Shown here one piece after another: positions 45,054-53,417 of a stretch of 64,000 nucleotides of DNA. Under the pieces are notes generated by a model. The model worked only from the letters and a program-made list of their open reading frames with translations. It ran no database searches and was not told where the DNA came from. Made by a program: the position numbers and the translations under genes. The stretch is from PALSA-894 sp049698215 (lineage in GTDB: Bacteria; Pseudomonadota; Alphaproteobacteria; Rhizobiales; Xanthobacteraceae). Every line of letters starts with the position of its first letter. Position 1 is the stretch's first letter. The stretch lies in contig JBAVXH010000349.1 in NCBI GenBank assembly GCA_049698215.1, positions 1 to 64,000 on the forward strand, in the 5' to 3' direction.

Positions 45054-45938
45054 TCAATCGCGATAGCGTGCTTCGAGCGCGTCGTAGTGATCCTTCGCGA
45101 CGGCGCGCTGACGTTCTTCGAAAGACGCAAGCCGGTCGCGCACGGCGTCGAGCGAGCCATTCTGCTTCAGCGAACCGAGGACCTCTCGCACGGACTTCAG
45201 CGCGGCCTGCAGTGCCGCATTGGCGTAAAGCACCGCGCCGAAGCCCATCTTGGCAAGCTCCGCCTGCGACACCGAAGGCGTCAGGCCGCCGAACACCATG
45301 TTCGCCACTTGAGGCACCGGCAGGTCACGCGCAATCGCGGCCAGCTCTTCGGCGCTCACCGGCGCTTCGACAAACGTCGCATCCGCGCCCGCTTCGATAA
45401 AAGCGTGCGCGCGCTCCAGTCCTTCGGCGAAGCCGCGCACCGCCCGGACATCGGTGCGCGCAACGATCTGGAAATCACCGTCGCGCCGGCTGTCGACGGC
45501 GGCCTTGACCTTCTGCACCATCTCGGCGAGCGGGATGACGTCCTTGCCCTTGAAGTGGCCGCACTTCTTCGGAAACACTTGATCTTCGATCTGGATGCCG
45601 GCAGCGCCGGCTCGCTCCAGCACCGCAACGGCGCGCGTCATGTTCACGGGATTTCCAAAGCCGGTGTCGGCATCGGCCAGCACCGGGACCGAAACAACGT
45701 CGCATATCCGTGCGACGTGCTCAGCCAATTCCGTCAGGGTGACCAGTCCCACATCGGGCACGCCGAGCGACATATTCGCAATGCCCGCGCCCGTGATGTA
45801 GACGGCCTCGTAGCCGAGGTCCTCGATCACGCGCGCGATCAGCGCGTTCGGCGTTCCGGGAAAAATCGCGGCGCGCTTGGCCGCCAGCAGCGATTTGAGC
45901 TTGGTCGTCGGTCGTTCGAGCCTGACGGGAGCGTTCAC
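45054..45938 (-). CDS. Isocitrate lyase/PEP mutase superfamily enzyme
   Basis: This 294-residue TIM-barrel protein contains the loop motif KKCGH at 124-128, with the catalytic cysteine C126, and DADTGFGNP with metal-binding D89 and D91. KKCGH is the signature of the lyase branch (methylisocitrate, dimethylmalate and related 2-hydroxy acids). A GTG start at 45938 behind AGGG is chosen; a TTG at 45965 would crowd the operator. It is the first gene after gntR and probably produces small keto acids at the end of the pathway. Confidence 0.85.
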   Translation of the reverse strand: MNAPVRLERPTTKLKSLLAAKRAAIFPGTPNALIARVIEDLGYEAVYITGAGIANMSLGVPDVGLVTLTELAEHVARICDVVSVPVLADADTGFGNPVNMTRAVAVLERAGAAGIQIEDQVFPKKCGHFKGKDVIPLAEMVQKVKAAVDSRRDGDFQIVARTDVRAVRGFAEGLERAHAFIEAGADATFVEAPVSAEELAAIARDLPVPQVANMVFGGLTPSVSQAELAKMGFGAVLYANAALQAALKSVREVLGSLKQNGSLDAVRDRLASFEERQRAVAKDHYDALEARYRD

Positions 45939-45984
45939 AAGCTGACCCTGCCTTTGAGCATTCAAATGAGAGCGGCCTTGCCGG

Positions 45985-46000
45985 AAACTGTCAACAGTTT
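45985..46000. promoter_or_regulatory. 16-bp palindrome, likely GntR operator
   Basis: AAACTGTCAACAGTTT consists of 7-bp arms (AAACTGT and ACAGTTT) around two bases. It lies in the short gap between the gntR stop and the first catabolic gene. The core TGT-N2-ACA fits operators of FCD-type GntR regulators. A close copy precedes gntR itself. Confidence 0.7.
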
Positions 46001-46011
46001 TCAGTTTCGAC

Positions 46012-46728
46012 TTAGGCGCGCGCCCGTGCCCGCGCGGTGCGCCCGGGCGCGGCTTCTTCCGGAACTCCTGACATCGCCGATAGAGTGCTCAAACGGGCAT
46101 TGCGGATATGACGGCGCATCGTGCTCTCGGCCGCATCCGGGTTTCGTGAAACGAGCGCCTTAAGGATCTCGCGATGCTCGCTGAGCGCTTGCTGCGCGCG
46201 GCCCGGCCGCGTGCTGGACCGCAGGCGATGAATGCGCAGCTGATAATAGACCTCGTCGAGCAGCACCCTCTCCAGCCGTTCGCAGCGCGCCGACCTGACG
46301 ATCGTGAAGTGATAGTCGTCGTCACGCGATCGCTGGTAATAGGCGGAGCCCGCGGCCAGTTCGGGCTGGCTCGCATGATGCGCCAAAAGCGCCCGCAACC
46401 GCTTCAATTCCGGCGCCGTCATGCGTTCGGCTGCAAGCCGGGCCGCCATGCCCTCGAGCGCCTCCCTGACAAGGAACAAGTGCTCGAGGTCTCGTTCATT
46501 GAAATCGATCACGCTGACGCCGAGCCTTGGCGTCCGCGTCACCAGCCGACCCTCCAGGCGGCCAAGCGCCTCGCGCAGAGGCCCTCGGCTGATGCCCAGG
46601 CGCCGCGCGAGTTCTGACTCGGAGAGCTTCTGTCCCGGCACGAACTCACCGGAGGTGATGGCTTCCACCAGCTGATTGAAAATCGTGTTGGTGAGTGACG
46701 TTGATTCGATCGCGCGGATGACAGTCAT
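46012..46728 (-). CDS. GntR-family regulator with FCD domain
   Basis: The product is 238 residues from the ATG at 46728; TTG at 46797 is an alternative. The winged helix shows GEFVPGQKLSESELARRLGISRGPLREAL at about 27-55. The C-terminal FCD domain is alpha-helical and contains the metal-ligand pattern D-x3-H (DYHF) and later SEHREILKAL. It heads the twelve-gene - strand catabolic operon and presumably represses it until a pathway metabolite binds. Two palindromic sites flanking the gene fit this role. Confidence 0.87.
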   Translation of the reverse strand: MTVIRAIESTSLTNTIFNQLVEAITSGEFVPGQKLSESELARRLGISRGPLREALGRLEGRLVTRTPRLGVSVIDFNERDLEHLFLVREALEGMAARLAAERMTAPELKRLRALLAHHASQPELAAGSAYYQRSRDDDYHFTIVRSARCERLERVLLDEVYYQLRIHRLRSSTRPGRAQQALSEHREILKALVSRNPDAAESTMRRHIRNARLSTLSAMSGVPEEAAPGRTARARARA

Positions 46729-46795
46729 TGGTCGCTCGACCGGGTACTTGTCCGTCGATGTATCAGCCTCTTTAGCGGGATAGCGGACAGGCTGC

Positions 46796-46810
46796 AAACT
46801 GTCTACAAAG
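46796..46810. promoter_or_regulatory. Second copy of the GntR-type operator motif
   Basis: AAACTGTCTACAAAG shares AAACTGTC-N-ACA with the palindrome at 45985-46000. It lies about 70 bases upstream of the preferred gntR start, where an autoregulatory operator would be expected. The right arm is less symmetric. Confidence 0.6.
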
Positions 46811-46972
46811 TGCTGACCCTGGTCTCAGCTGGCACGTCGCAGTGCTGAGGTTTGGGAAGCGAAGCTTGCAGTTATTGGGCTTTGTGTCCGCTCAAAAGCC
46901 GGCAGAGAATATTGGTCGTAATGGGTCTGGCGGAGGAAGCAGTCACCTGCGAACCAGTCTCGTGGCGCCGTT

Positions 46973-47140
46973 TCCCTGCTAACAGGGAAAATTACAGGGA
47001 ATTTCCTGGATTGGGGATGGTTTCGCGAATTTGACAGGCAATTTCCTGTTAGAAATCAACCGCTTGCAGCGAAATTCCCTAGGAATGCGAGCAGGGAATT
47101 TCTTTGGTGCGAACAGGGAAGCCAAAAGAAAGATCAGGGA
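46973..47140. repeat. Cluster of CAGGGA-type short repeats
   Basis: The hexamer CAGGGA occurs at 46983, 46995, 47092, 47113 and 47135, and its complement at 46973, several times as CAGGGAATT or CAGGGAAAA. The stretch is AT-rich and non-coding and abuts the left end of the IS66 element. The wider gap 46811-47156 holds nothing else that I can support. Confidence 0.5.
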
Positions 47141-47156
47141 GCTTTGCGAAAGAAAG

Positions 47157-47169
47157 GTAAGCGTCCATT
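47157..47169 (+). repeat. Left terminal inverted repeat of the IS66 element
   Basis: GTAAGCGTCCATT, identical over 13 bases to the reverse complement of 49703-49715. Similarity continues weakly inward. GTAAGC is the usual IS66 terminus. Confidence 0.85.
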
Positions 47170-47241
47170 TCTCGCACACTTGTCTCTGGTCTGACGAACC
47201 CGATCTGTTTGCGCCATCGATTTGCAGATGGAGAGAACGGA

Positions 47242-47739
47242 ATGGCGGGCGAGCATCGGCCATGGAGGCGCCAGCGTGAGGCCTTCTGGCGAGCGCATCA
47301 TGAGGCGTGGAAGCTTAGCGACCTGAATCAACGGGAGTATTGCGAAGCTCACCGGCTGCCGCAGAAGGGGTTCGAGAACTGGCGCCAGAAGTTCAAAGCC
47401 GAACCACAGGTGCCGGAGCGCAAGCTGCTCTACCGGCGCGGCGGCCTAAGTCATAGGCTTAGTCACACCCTTAGTCATACCCCGAACGATGCGGCGCCGC
47501 GGCCGATCGTCCCGGCGCCGCGCGAGGGTCGTCGACGCGCATTCAGCGACGATGACAAGCGTCGGATCGTCGACGAGGCGATGCGGCCAGGCGAGGTCTT
47601 GTCCGCTGTGGCACGGCGCTACGGGATCGCGGCGCGCATCCTGTTCCGGTGGAAGCAGGAGCTGGCAGCCGTGCCGACGTTCGTCACGGTGCAGATCATC
47701 GACGATGGCGCAGCTCGTGGCCAGGAGAGCGCACCATGA
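47242..47739 (+). CDS. tnpA: IS66 accessory protein TnpA
   Basis: The product is 165 residues from the ATG at 47242, behind GGAGAG. The N-terminal part (FWRAHHEAWKLSDLNQREYCEAHRL) and the central helix-turn-helix (DDDKRRIVDEAM, SAVARRYGIAARILFRWKQEL) match IS66 Orf1. It is thought to be a DNA-binding accessory factor of transposition. Its stop overlaps tnpB (ATGA). Confidence 0.87.
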   Translation: MAGEHRPWRRQREAFWRAHHEAWKLSDLNQREYCEAHRLPQKGFENWRQKFKAEPQVPERKLLYRRGGLSHRLSHTLSHTPNDAAPRPIVPAPREGRRRAFSDDDKRRIVDEAMRPGEVLSAVARRYGIAARILFRWKQELAAVPTFVTVQIIDDGAARGQESAP

Positions 47740-48095
47740 CGGCATTGCTCCCCCAAGGCGTAAAGGTGCATCTGGCGCTGAGCTACATCGACATGCGCAA
47801 GGGCATCGACGGGCTCGCCATGCTGGTGCAGGGCGTGCTGCGGCAGGATCCATTCTCCGGCCACCTGTTCGTGTTCCGAGGCCGCACCAGGGCTAACCTC
47901 ATCAAGATCGTATTTTGGGACGGCACCGGCCTCTGCCTGTTCACCAAACGGCTTGAGCATGGCGTCTTCCTCTGGCCTCCGAGCGTAGACCCCGACGAGA
48001 CGTTGATGTTGACCTCTGCGCAATTCGCGCTCCTGATCGATGGTGTCGATTGGCGCGCGCCCGAACAGCGGTGGCGTCCGGCGATCGCGGGATGA
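47736..48095 (+). CDS. tnpB: IS66 accessory protein TnpB
   Basis: The 119-residue protein is a full-length IS66 Orf2. It carries VHLALSYIDMRKGIDGLA and IKIVFWDGTGLCLFTKRLE, the typical conserved blocks. It starts in an ATGA overlap with tnpA. The molecular role within transposition is not settled, but IS66 elements need it. Confidence 0.9.
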   Translation: MTALLPQGVKVHLALSYIDMRKGIDGLAMLVQGVLRQDPFSGHLFVFRGRTRANLIKIVFWDGTGLCLFTKRLEHGVFLWPPSVDPDETLMLTSAQFALLIDGVDWRAPEQRWRPAIAG

Positions 48096-48166
48096 TCGCT
48101 GCGGCTCATTGACTCACAGATTGCGTTGTTCGGTGAGACGGCGCGCGAGTCAGCGTACACTCGCGC

Positions 48167-49689
48167 ATGGACATCGATCTTGCCGCCTTGCCGGACGATG
48201 TGGAGACTCTGCACCGCATGGTGCGCTCGCTCGCGGCGGAGCGCACCGCTCTCGCCACGGCGCAGGCCGAGATCGAGCGGCTGCGGTTGATCGTCCAGAA
48301 GCTCCAGCGCAACCAATTCGGACGGCGTGCCGAGCGGCTCGATGGCGATCAGCTACAGTTCGGATTTGAGGACCTCGAGATCGATCTCGCACGAGTCGAG
48401 GCCCGGCTTCCGCCGCCTTCCACATCAGTGGCACAGGATCACCACCTACGTCTGCCGGCAGAGCTGGAGCGCGAGGACAGGCGCATCGACATCGAGCAGG
48501 AGACCTGCACCTGCTGCGGCGGTCCGCTGCACTTCATCGGCGAGAGCGTCAGCGAGATGCTCGACCATGTGCCGGCGCGTTTGCGCGTCATTCGCATCCG
48601 CCGGCCACGCTTTGGCTGCCGCGCCTGCGGGACGATCCACCAGGCTCCCGCCGCCGAGCGCCCGATCGCCAAAGGCCTAGCCACCCCCGCCCTGCTGGCC
48701 CACGTCCTGGTCTCCAAATACTGCGATCACCTGCCACTGTACCGGCAGAGCCAGATCTTTGCGCGGCACGGTGTCGAGCCGAATCGCTCTACCCTCGCCA
48801 ACTGGGTCGGCGGGGCCGTCTGGTGGTTGGAGCCCCTGCAGGCGCGGCTCGCCGAGCGCGTATTCGCCTCGCAGACCTTGTTCGCCGACGACACACCGAT
48901 CCCGGATCCCGGTCGCGGTCGCACCAAGACCGGCCGGCTATGGGTCTACGCGCGAGACGACCGGCCATGGTGCGGACCCGATCCACCGGCGGCGGTCTAC
49001 CTCTACAGTCCGGATCGCCGCGCCGAGCGGCCGGCGGCTCATCTGCGGCACTTCAAGGGCATCATCCAGGTCGACGGCTACCCGGGGTTCGAACGGCTTC
49101 CTGCCGCTGGCCATATCCAGCTTGCGGCCTGCTGGGCTCACGCACGGCGCAAGTTCTACGAGGTGCATCAGGCGACCGGCTCACCCGTCGCAGCCGAAGC
49201 GCTCAGGCGCATCGGCGAGCTCTATGCGATCGAGAAGAGCATCCGAGGCCAGAGCGCCGAGACCCGCAAGAGCGTACGACGTGGCAGGTCGCTGCCGCTG
49301 GTCACCGCGATGAAGATTTGGCTTGAAGCCGAGCTCATCCGGCTTCCGCCCGCGGCGGTGTCGCGGACGCGATCCGGTATGCACTCAGCCGCTGGCCAGC
49401 GCTGTGCCGATTCCTGGACGACGGCCGCATCGAGCTTGATAACAACACCGTCGAACGCGCCATCCGGCCCATCGCGATCGGCCGAAAAAACCATCTGTTC
49501 GCAGGCTCCGATGGCGGCGCCGAGCGGTGGGCGATCGTCGCCTCGTTGCTGGCGACCGCCAGGCTGAATGACCTCGAGCCATTCGCCTACCTTCGCGATG
49601 TTCTCGAACGCCTATCCGACGGCCACCCGATCAGTCGGCTCGACGACCTACTCCCGTGGAATTGGACCCGGCTGAAGGTCGCCGCCTGA
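48167..49689 (+). pseudogene. tnpC: IS66 transposase TnpC, frameshifted
   Basis: The first 390 residues or so are intact. They include the leucine-rich N-terminus, a zinc-finger-like CTCCGG with CRACG, and two catalytic aspartates (FADDTPI and IQVDGYPGF). Near 49352 one base is missing after LIRLPP and the reading frame changes. The right continuation (RIELDNNTVERAIRP, then the C-terminal LLPWNWTRLKVAA) lies in another frame and ends at TGA 49687-49689. The catalytic glutamate is in that separated part, so the frameshifted product should be inactive. Confidence 0.87.
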
Positions 49690-49702
49690 CCCATGTGTCA
49701 GG

Positions 49703-49715
49703 AATGGACGCTTAC
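49703..49715 (-). repeat. Right terminal inverted repeat of the IS66 element
   Basis: AATGGACGCTTAC, the exact reverse complement of the left terminal 13 bases. It lies 14 bases after the end of the tnpC frame. Confidence 0.85.
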
Positions 49716-49757
49716 CTACGTCCGCGTGTGCGCGTGTGTGAAATCAACGAAGGCAAC

Positions 49758-52250
49758 TCAACGCTCCAGGCGCGGGCTGCCGTCGACGCCGGAAAGACCA
49801 TCAGTCCCATATGGCGGCTGACAGTCGTGTGCCTCCGGTTCCTTTTGCATGTCACGCTGGATGCCGGGCTGCCAATGCGGCGCAACGCGCACAAGGCCGA
49901 GGCGAGCGATCAGCGGGTCCTCTTGCCGGCGCGGGTCCGGTTGCGAATCCGGTTTCGCATCCGCATGCGGGCCCGGCGTGATGTCCTGCAGAAGCGGCAG
50001 ATAGTTCTGGCACTCCGCGGCGCACACACGCTCTTTGTCGGCGGTGACAAAGATTTCCGCCAGACGCCGCGCAACGAACGGTGCCGCGGCACTGGTGCCT
50101 TGCACGAACGATCTTGAACCGCTGCGCACACCCGCCGCGACGGTGCCGGCGAGAACCTTGGAGCGGTCGGACATCGAGGAACAGTCGACGGACGCCTCCG
50201 GCCAATCATGCTGATCCGTTTCCGCGGGCCGATAAGACTCCGTCGTTCCCCCTGCGGGGCCATAAGGCTCGCTCGCTCCCGCAGCGATGCCTGCGGAACT
50301 GGGGGGCTCCGTCGTTCCTGCAGGGCTATCGGGCTCATACGGTCCTGCCGAGCTGTAGGGCGCCGGCCGAACATCTTCAAGGGACGACCCAAGCCCCAGG
50401 CCGAGCCTGAAGCCGGCAACGATGAGCGTCTTCTCGCCCGTCGCAAGACCGTTCAGGCTGCCGAAACGCCGAATGAAGGCATCCTCCGTGTCCAGCTCGC
50501 GGAGAGACCCGTCACGTTCGTAACGACAGTCCTTCAGGTCGTCGAAATAACTCTGACGGCTCCCGGAACGCAGCATTTCCGGATCGGAATCGCGCTGAAT
50601 CCAGCAGTGGATCGGATATCCCTCGATTGATCTTCCAGACCCTTGCCGGATCACGACGGTCCACTTGCCGGCCTCGATGCCGGGAAGGCAATCATTCTCT
50701 GGCTCCGACGGCGCCATCACAACAAGCACACGCCAACGGCCGGTTTTTTTCTCCGCCTCGGGTCCGCGTCTGTCATCGGCCCTGTGCAGATCCGCGCTGA
50801 TCTGGCCGACGTCCTGGTCCTTGTCATTGAGTATTGCACAAACCCGCCTCGGGTCGCCGTCATCTTCCGCTGAGTCAGATCCGATCTCCAGCGATACGCG
50901 GCAATTGTCTGACGGGTCCCATAGCTCAACGACGTAGCCGACCGGATTGAACGTCTGCGCAAACCATATTTCCAGATAGCTCGGCGTCCGGTCGTTGGCC
51001 TGCAGGCGCCAGGGAAAAGACGCCGCGCCGTCTTCGAAGTCGTCCTCGTCGATCACCCCGTGCAGGCGATCGAGAAACAGGTTGCCGGCCGGCAGGACGA
51101 GCGCAGTCGGTCCCGTCAATTTGCGGCGCATCGCAACGAGTTCTTCGATTGCGGCCTCGAGTTCCGTTTCACCGTCGTGCCGCCCGCCCGAGAAGCCGTA
51201 GCTGAAGTTGATCACGAGGCGGGCCTTGTCGATATCGTAGCCTTCCTTCCTCGCGATGATCTCGGCGCGATCGAAAATGTAATGGAACGCCGACAGCATA
51301 TACATGTCTTTGCCGAAGCCGGACGTGTCGAGCGCGATCGTGTTCGGAAGCTGCACCGCAATGATGCGGATTTCCTCCTTCGGCTCATCGCCGCGCTCGG
51401 CTGCATATCCGGTGGCGAGGTCCATCACGTGGCCGCCATGCGACGCATGGCGAGAGATCATGCTCGGAAATTCCTCGCTATCCGTCGTCGCCCCTGCGGC
51501 GCGATAGAGCGTGTCCTCGTCGTCGCCGTACTCCTCGATAAGGCCTTCGATGTCTTCGCGCGTGTATTCGCGGCCGAACAGCACGCTCGTTTGCGCCGGA
51601 TCCTGATCGACGGATTGTAGCCAGCAGAACTCGACCCGGGTCTTTTTTCCCCCGGCGTCGCGGAAATTGCGGTGCGCGAAGGGCAGGCCGTCGTCGATCA
51701 CCGCCATGATGGTGATCCGCTTGTCCCCGATGCGATTGCGCAATCCGGGATCTTTCTCCCAGTAGGGCGGGTCTGGTTTGTCCAGGTCCTTCATTGCGCC
51801 GTTCGGGATCGGGAAGGCGACGCGAAAACGCGAACGCCGGATTCCCCTGATCCCTGGGGGCAACTGCGACCGCAACCCCCTCAGGGCTTGTTGAAGCGCC
51901 TTCTGCAGCGCGTCCGGACTCTCGATCTCGTCGAACGGCCGGTCGACCACGAACGGAACGAACTTCTTGGCCTCGCCCGGCTTCCAGAGTGTCGGCAACC
52001 GCCCTTTGTGACGATCACGAGAGTCTGCTTCGTCAGCGCCGTCAAACTCATCACCGTCGGGGCCGTCATCTGTTGCGCGCCGTCGCGCTGACCCGAGTTC
52101 GGCAAGCGCCGAGATGAAATCAGGAAATTTCCGGATACCGGGAAACGCGTAACCTTTGCCCTTCCCGAAGTTCCAGAATTCGTAAGGGCTCAGATATTTG
52201 GGCAATTCGCCCGGATTGGGCGGATCGTCGCGCAGTTCGGGATTGTCCAT
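49758..52250 (-). CDS. Large subtilisin-like serine protease
   Basis: The 830-residue protein keeps the subtilase triad: D186 in AVIDDG, H271 in HASHGGHV and the serine at about 719 in VQGTSAAAP. A long N-terminal part precedes the catalytic domain. A 300-residue region lies between His and Ser with a beta-rich insert, then a Pro/Ser/Gly/Glu-rich linker (about 625-680). No signal peptide is seen. The ATG at 52250 overlaps the stop of the haloperoxidase-like gene (TGATG), so the two are translationally coupled. HGGHV in place of HGTHV is a minor variation. It may mature or degrade a partner in the locus. Confidence 0.85.
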   Translation of the reverse strand: MDNPELRDDPPNPGELPKYLSPYEFWNFGKGKGYAFPGIRKFPDFISALAELGSARRRATDDGPDGDEFDGADEADSRDRHKGRLPTLWKPGEAKKFVPFVVDRPFDEIESPDALQKALQQALRGLRSQLPPGIRGIRRSRFRVAFPIPNGAMKDLDKPDPPYWEKDPGLRNRIGDKRITIMAVIDDGLPFAHRNFRDAGGKKTRVEFCWLQSVDQDPAQTSVLFGREYTREDIEGLIEEYGDDEDTLYRAAGATTDSEEFPSMISRHASHGGHVMDLATGYAAERGDEPKEEIRIIAVQLPNTIALDTSGFGKDMYMLSAFHYIFDRAEIIARKEGYDIDKARLVINFSYGFSGGRHDGETELEAAIEELVAMRRKLTGPTALVLPAGNLFLDRLHGVIDEDDFEDGAASFPWRLQANDRTPSYLEIWFAQTFNPVGYVVELWDPSDNCRVSLEIGSDSAEDDGDPRRVCAILNDKDQDVGQISADLHRADDRRGPEAEKKTGRWRVLVVMAPSEPENDCLPGIEAGKWTVVIRQGSGRSIEGYPIHCWIQRDSDPEMLRSGSRQSYFDDLKDCRYERDGSLRELDTEDAFIRRFGSLNGLATGEKTLIVAGFRLGLGLGSSLEDVRPAPYSSAGPYEPDSPAGTTEPPSSAGIAAGASEPYGPAGGTTESYRPAETDQHDWPEASVDCSSMSDRSKVLAGTVAAGVRSGSRSFVQGTSAAAPFVARRLAEIFVTADKERVCAAECQNYLPLLQDITPGPHADAKPDSQPDPRRQEDPLIARLGLVRVAPHWQPGIQRDMQKEPEAHDCQPPYGTDGLSGVDGSPRLER

Positions 52251-53395
52251 CACTTCGGCCCGTCGTGAAGTTCGAACTCTTTGCTCGCCTTGCCCCACAG
52301 GTACTCGAACAGCGGGCTCGCATTGACGTCGATGGTGGCCTCGTTCTTCTCGACGCCATAGTGCGCGTTATTGCCCTGCATGAACTCGTTCAGGAAAAAG
52401 TCGCAGTCGCCGTTGGCGCGATAGGTGTAGCTGTCCACGCCGCCGCCCACGTTGCATTTCGCCAGGATGATCTGGCCGACGGCGCGCCCGAGGATCGCGC
52501 CCGCCCAGCTGTCGATCGGATAGTGCACGCCCGCGACGGTCCTGTTGACGGCGATCCGCTCGGCCAGCTTGCTGAGCAGCGCTTGGCGGTTATGGACGTC
52601 GGCATAGTGGTGCTCGTGGTACGCGACGAACGCGCGCAGAACCTCCGCCACCGCGAACGCTTCCGTCGCGTGCGCGCTCGGAAAGGTGGCATGTGCCGGC
52701 GTCGGGATGATCGGCATTACCTTGCCGTCCAGTTTGTCGGGGCGGCGGCAGGCCAGATGGTGCTTGAGCAGCATGGCGACATGGGCGGACAGCACCTGAG
52801 TGATCCCGATCAGTTCGAACAGGTAGCGGTTGGGCGCGCTTTGCAGGCCGAGGATCATCGCGAAGTATGGCGTCGGGAATCCGAGCTGGCTGAGGATTTC
52901 CGGCGACCTGTCGGGCCTTTGATCGAGGTATATCCGCATGAATTTCAATTGCGTCTTAAAAGACTGGATGTCGGGCCGATAAAACACCCCGAATGCCGTG
53001 CCAGCGTACTTCATGTCCACGGACTTGCGTGACCGGTGGACCTGCCAGTTGAAGTCCCTCAGGAAGTCGGTGAGATAAAGCGAGGAGCGAACCCAGTCGG
53101 CCCATAGGTCCATGTTTGCGGCCGACGAGAAGCCGAGTTCGTGCGGATGCCCCAGATGCTTGGGATCCGCCACATGGGTGATTGCCTGCTCGGTGATCTG
53201 CAGGCCCTGCACAAGCAGCGGGTCGTAGACCGGATCCGTGCCGGCGCCGACGAAGGCGCCAAGCCCGGTGACGTTAAGTCCTCCGAGGCCACCGAGACCT
53301 CCGAGGCCACCCAGACCTCCGAGGCCTCCGAGACCACCCAGCCCACCGAGGCCCCCCAGCCCCCCAAGACCCCCTAACCCTCCGAATGCGCCCAT
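52250..53395 (-). CDS. Vanadium-haloperoxidase/PAP2-type protein with a GGL-repeat N-terminus
   Basis: The 381-residue protein has the full acid-phosphatase/vanadium-haloperoxidase signature: K211-x6-R218-P219, P239-S-A-H242 and R285-x5-H291. These bind phosphate in PAP2 enzymes and vanadate in haloperoxidases, with H291 as axial ligand. The start ATG at 53395 follows GACGGGAA. Residues 5-40 are twelve Gly-Gly-Leu triplets, which I do not know from this family. It is 22 bases after the regulator gene and coupled to the protease. Phosphatase versus haloperoxidase activity cannot be decided from sequence. Confidence 0.82.
   Translation of the reverse strand: MGAFGGLGGLGGLGGLGGLGGLGGLGGLGGLGGLGGLGGLNVTGLGAFVGAGTDPVYDPLLVQGLQITEQAITHVADPKHLGHPHELGFSSAANMDLWADWVRSSLYLTDFLRDFNWQVHRSRKSVDMKYAGTAFGVFYRPDIQSFKTQLKFMRIYLDQRPDRSPEILSQLGFPTPYFAMILGLQSAPNRYLFELIGITQVLSAHVAMLLKHHLACRRPDKLDGKVMPIIPTPAHATFPSAHATEAFAVAEVLRAFVAYHEHHYADVHNRQALLSKLAERIAVNRTVAGVHYPIDSWAGAILGRAVGQIILAKCNVGGGVDSYTYRANGDCDFFLNEFMQGNNAHYGVEKNEATIDVNASPLFEYLWGKASKEFELHDGPK
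53276..53383 (-). repeat. Twelve tandem Gly-Gly-Leu codon triplets
   Basis: The 108 bases encode (GGL)12 right after the Met-Gly-Ala-Phe start of the haloperoxidase-like protein. Glycine and leucine codons vary from unit to unit, so the DNA repeat is imperfect while the protein repeat is exact. That pattern suggests selection at the protein level. Confidence 0.9.
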
Positions 53396-53417
53396 TTCCC
53401 GTCCCTCTGCTGCAAAT

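Larger units (their letters stand above)
47157..49715 (+). mobile_element. IS66-family insertion sequence
   Basis: The element is 2,559 bp. Its ends are inverted repeats, GTAAGCGTCCATT at both sides, and it contains the three IS66 genes in the usual order. The flanking 8-mers (AAAGAAAG on the left, CTACGTCC on the right) do not match, so the usual 8-bp target duplication is missing. The transposase gene is frameshifted, so this copy is probably immobile by itself. Confidence 0.88.

Noticed and set aside
45087..46163. 358-codon + strand frame across the lyase and gntR genes
   Set aside because: It is antisense to two genes with strong motif support.
48167..49689. Programmed frameshifting to make full-length TnpC
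   Set aside because: IS66 transposases are normally read in one frame and no slippery heptamer is evident near the break; a simple one-base loss explains it.
53276..53383. The repeated DNA as a CRISPR array or minisatellite
   Set aside because: The unit is 9 bases without spacers, is in frame with an enzyme, and varies only at the DNA level while the protein repeat is exact.
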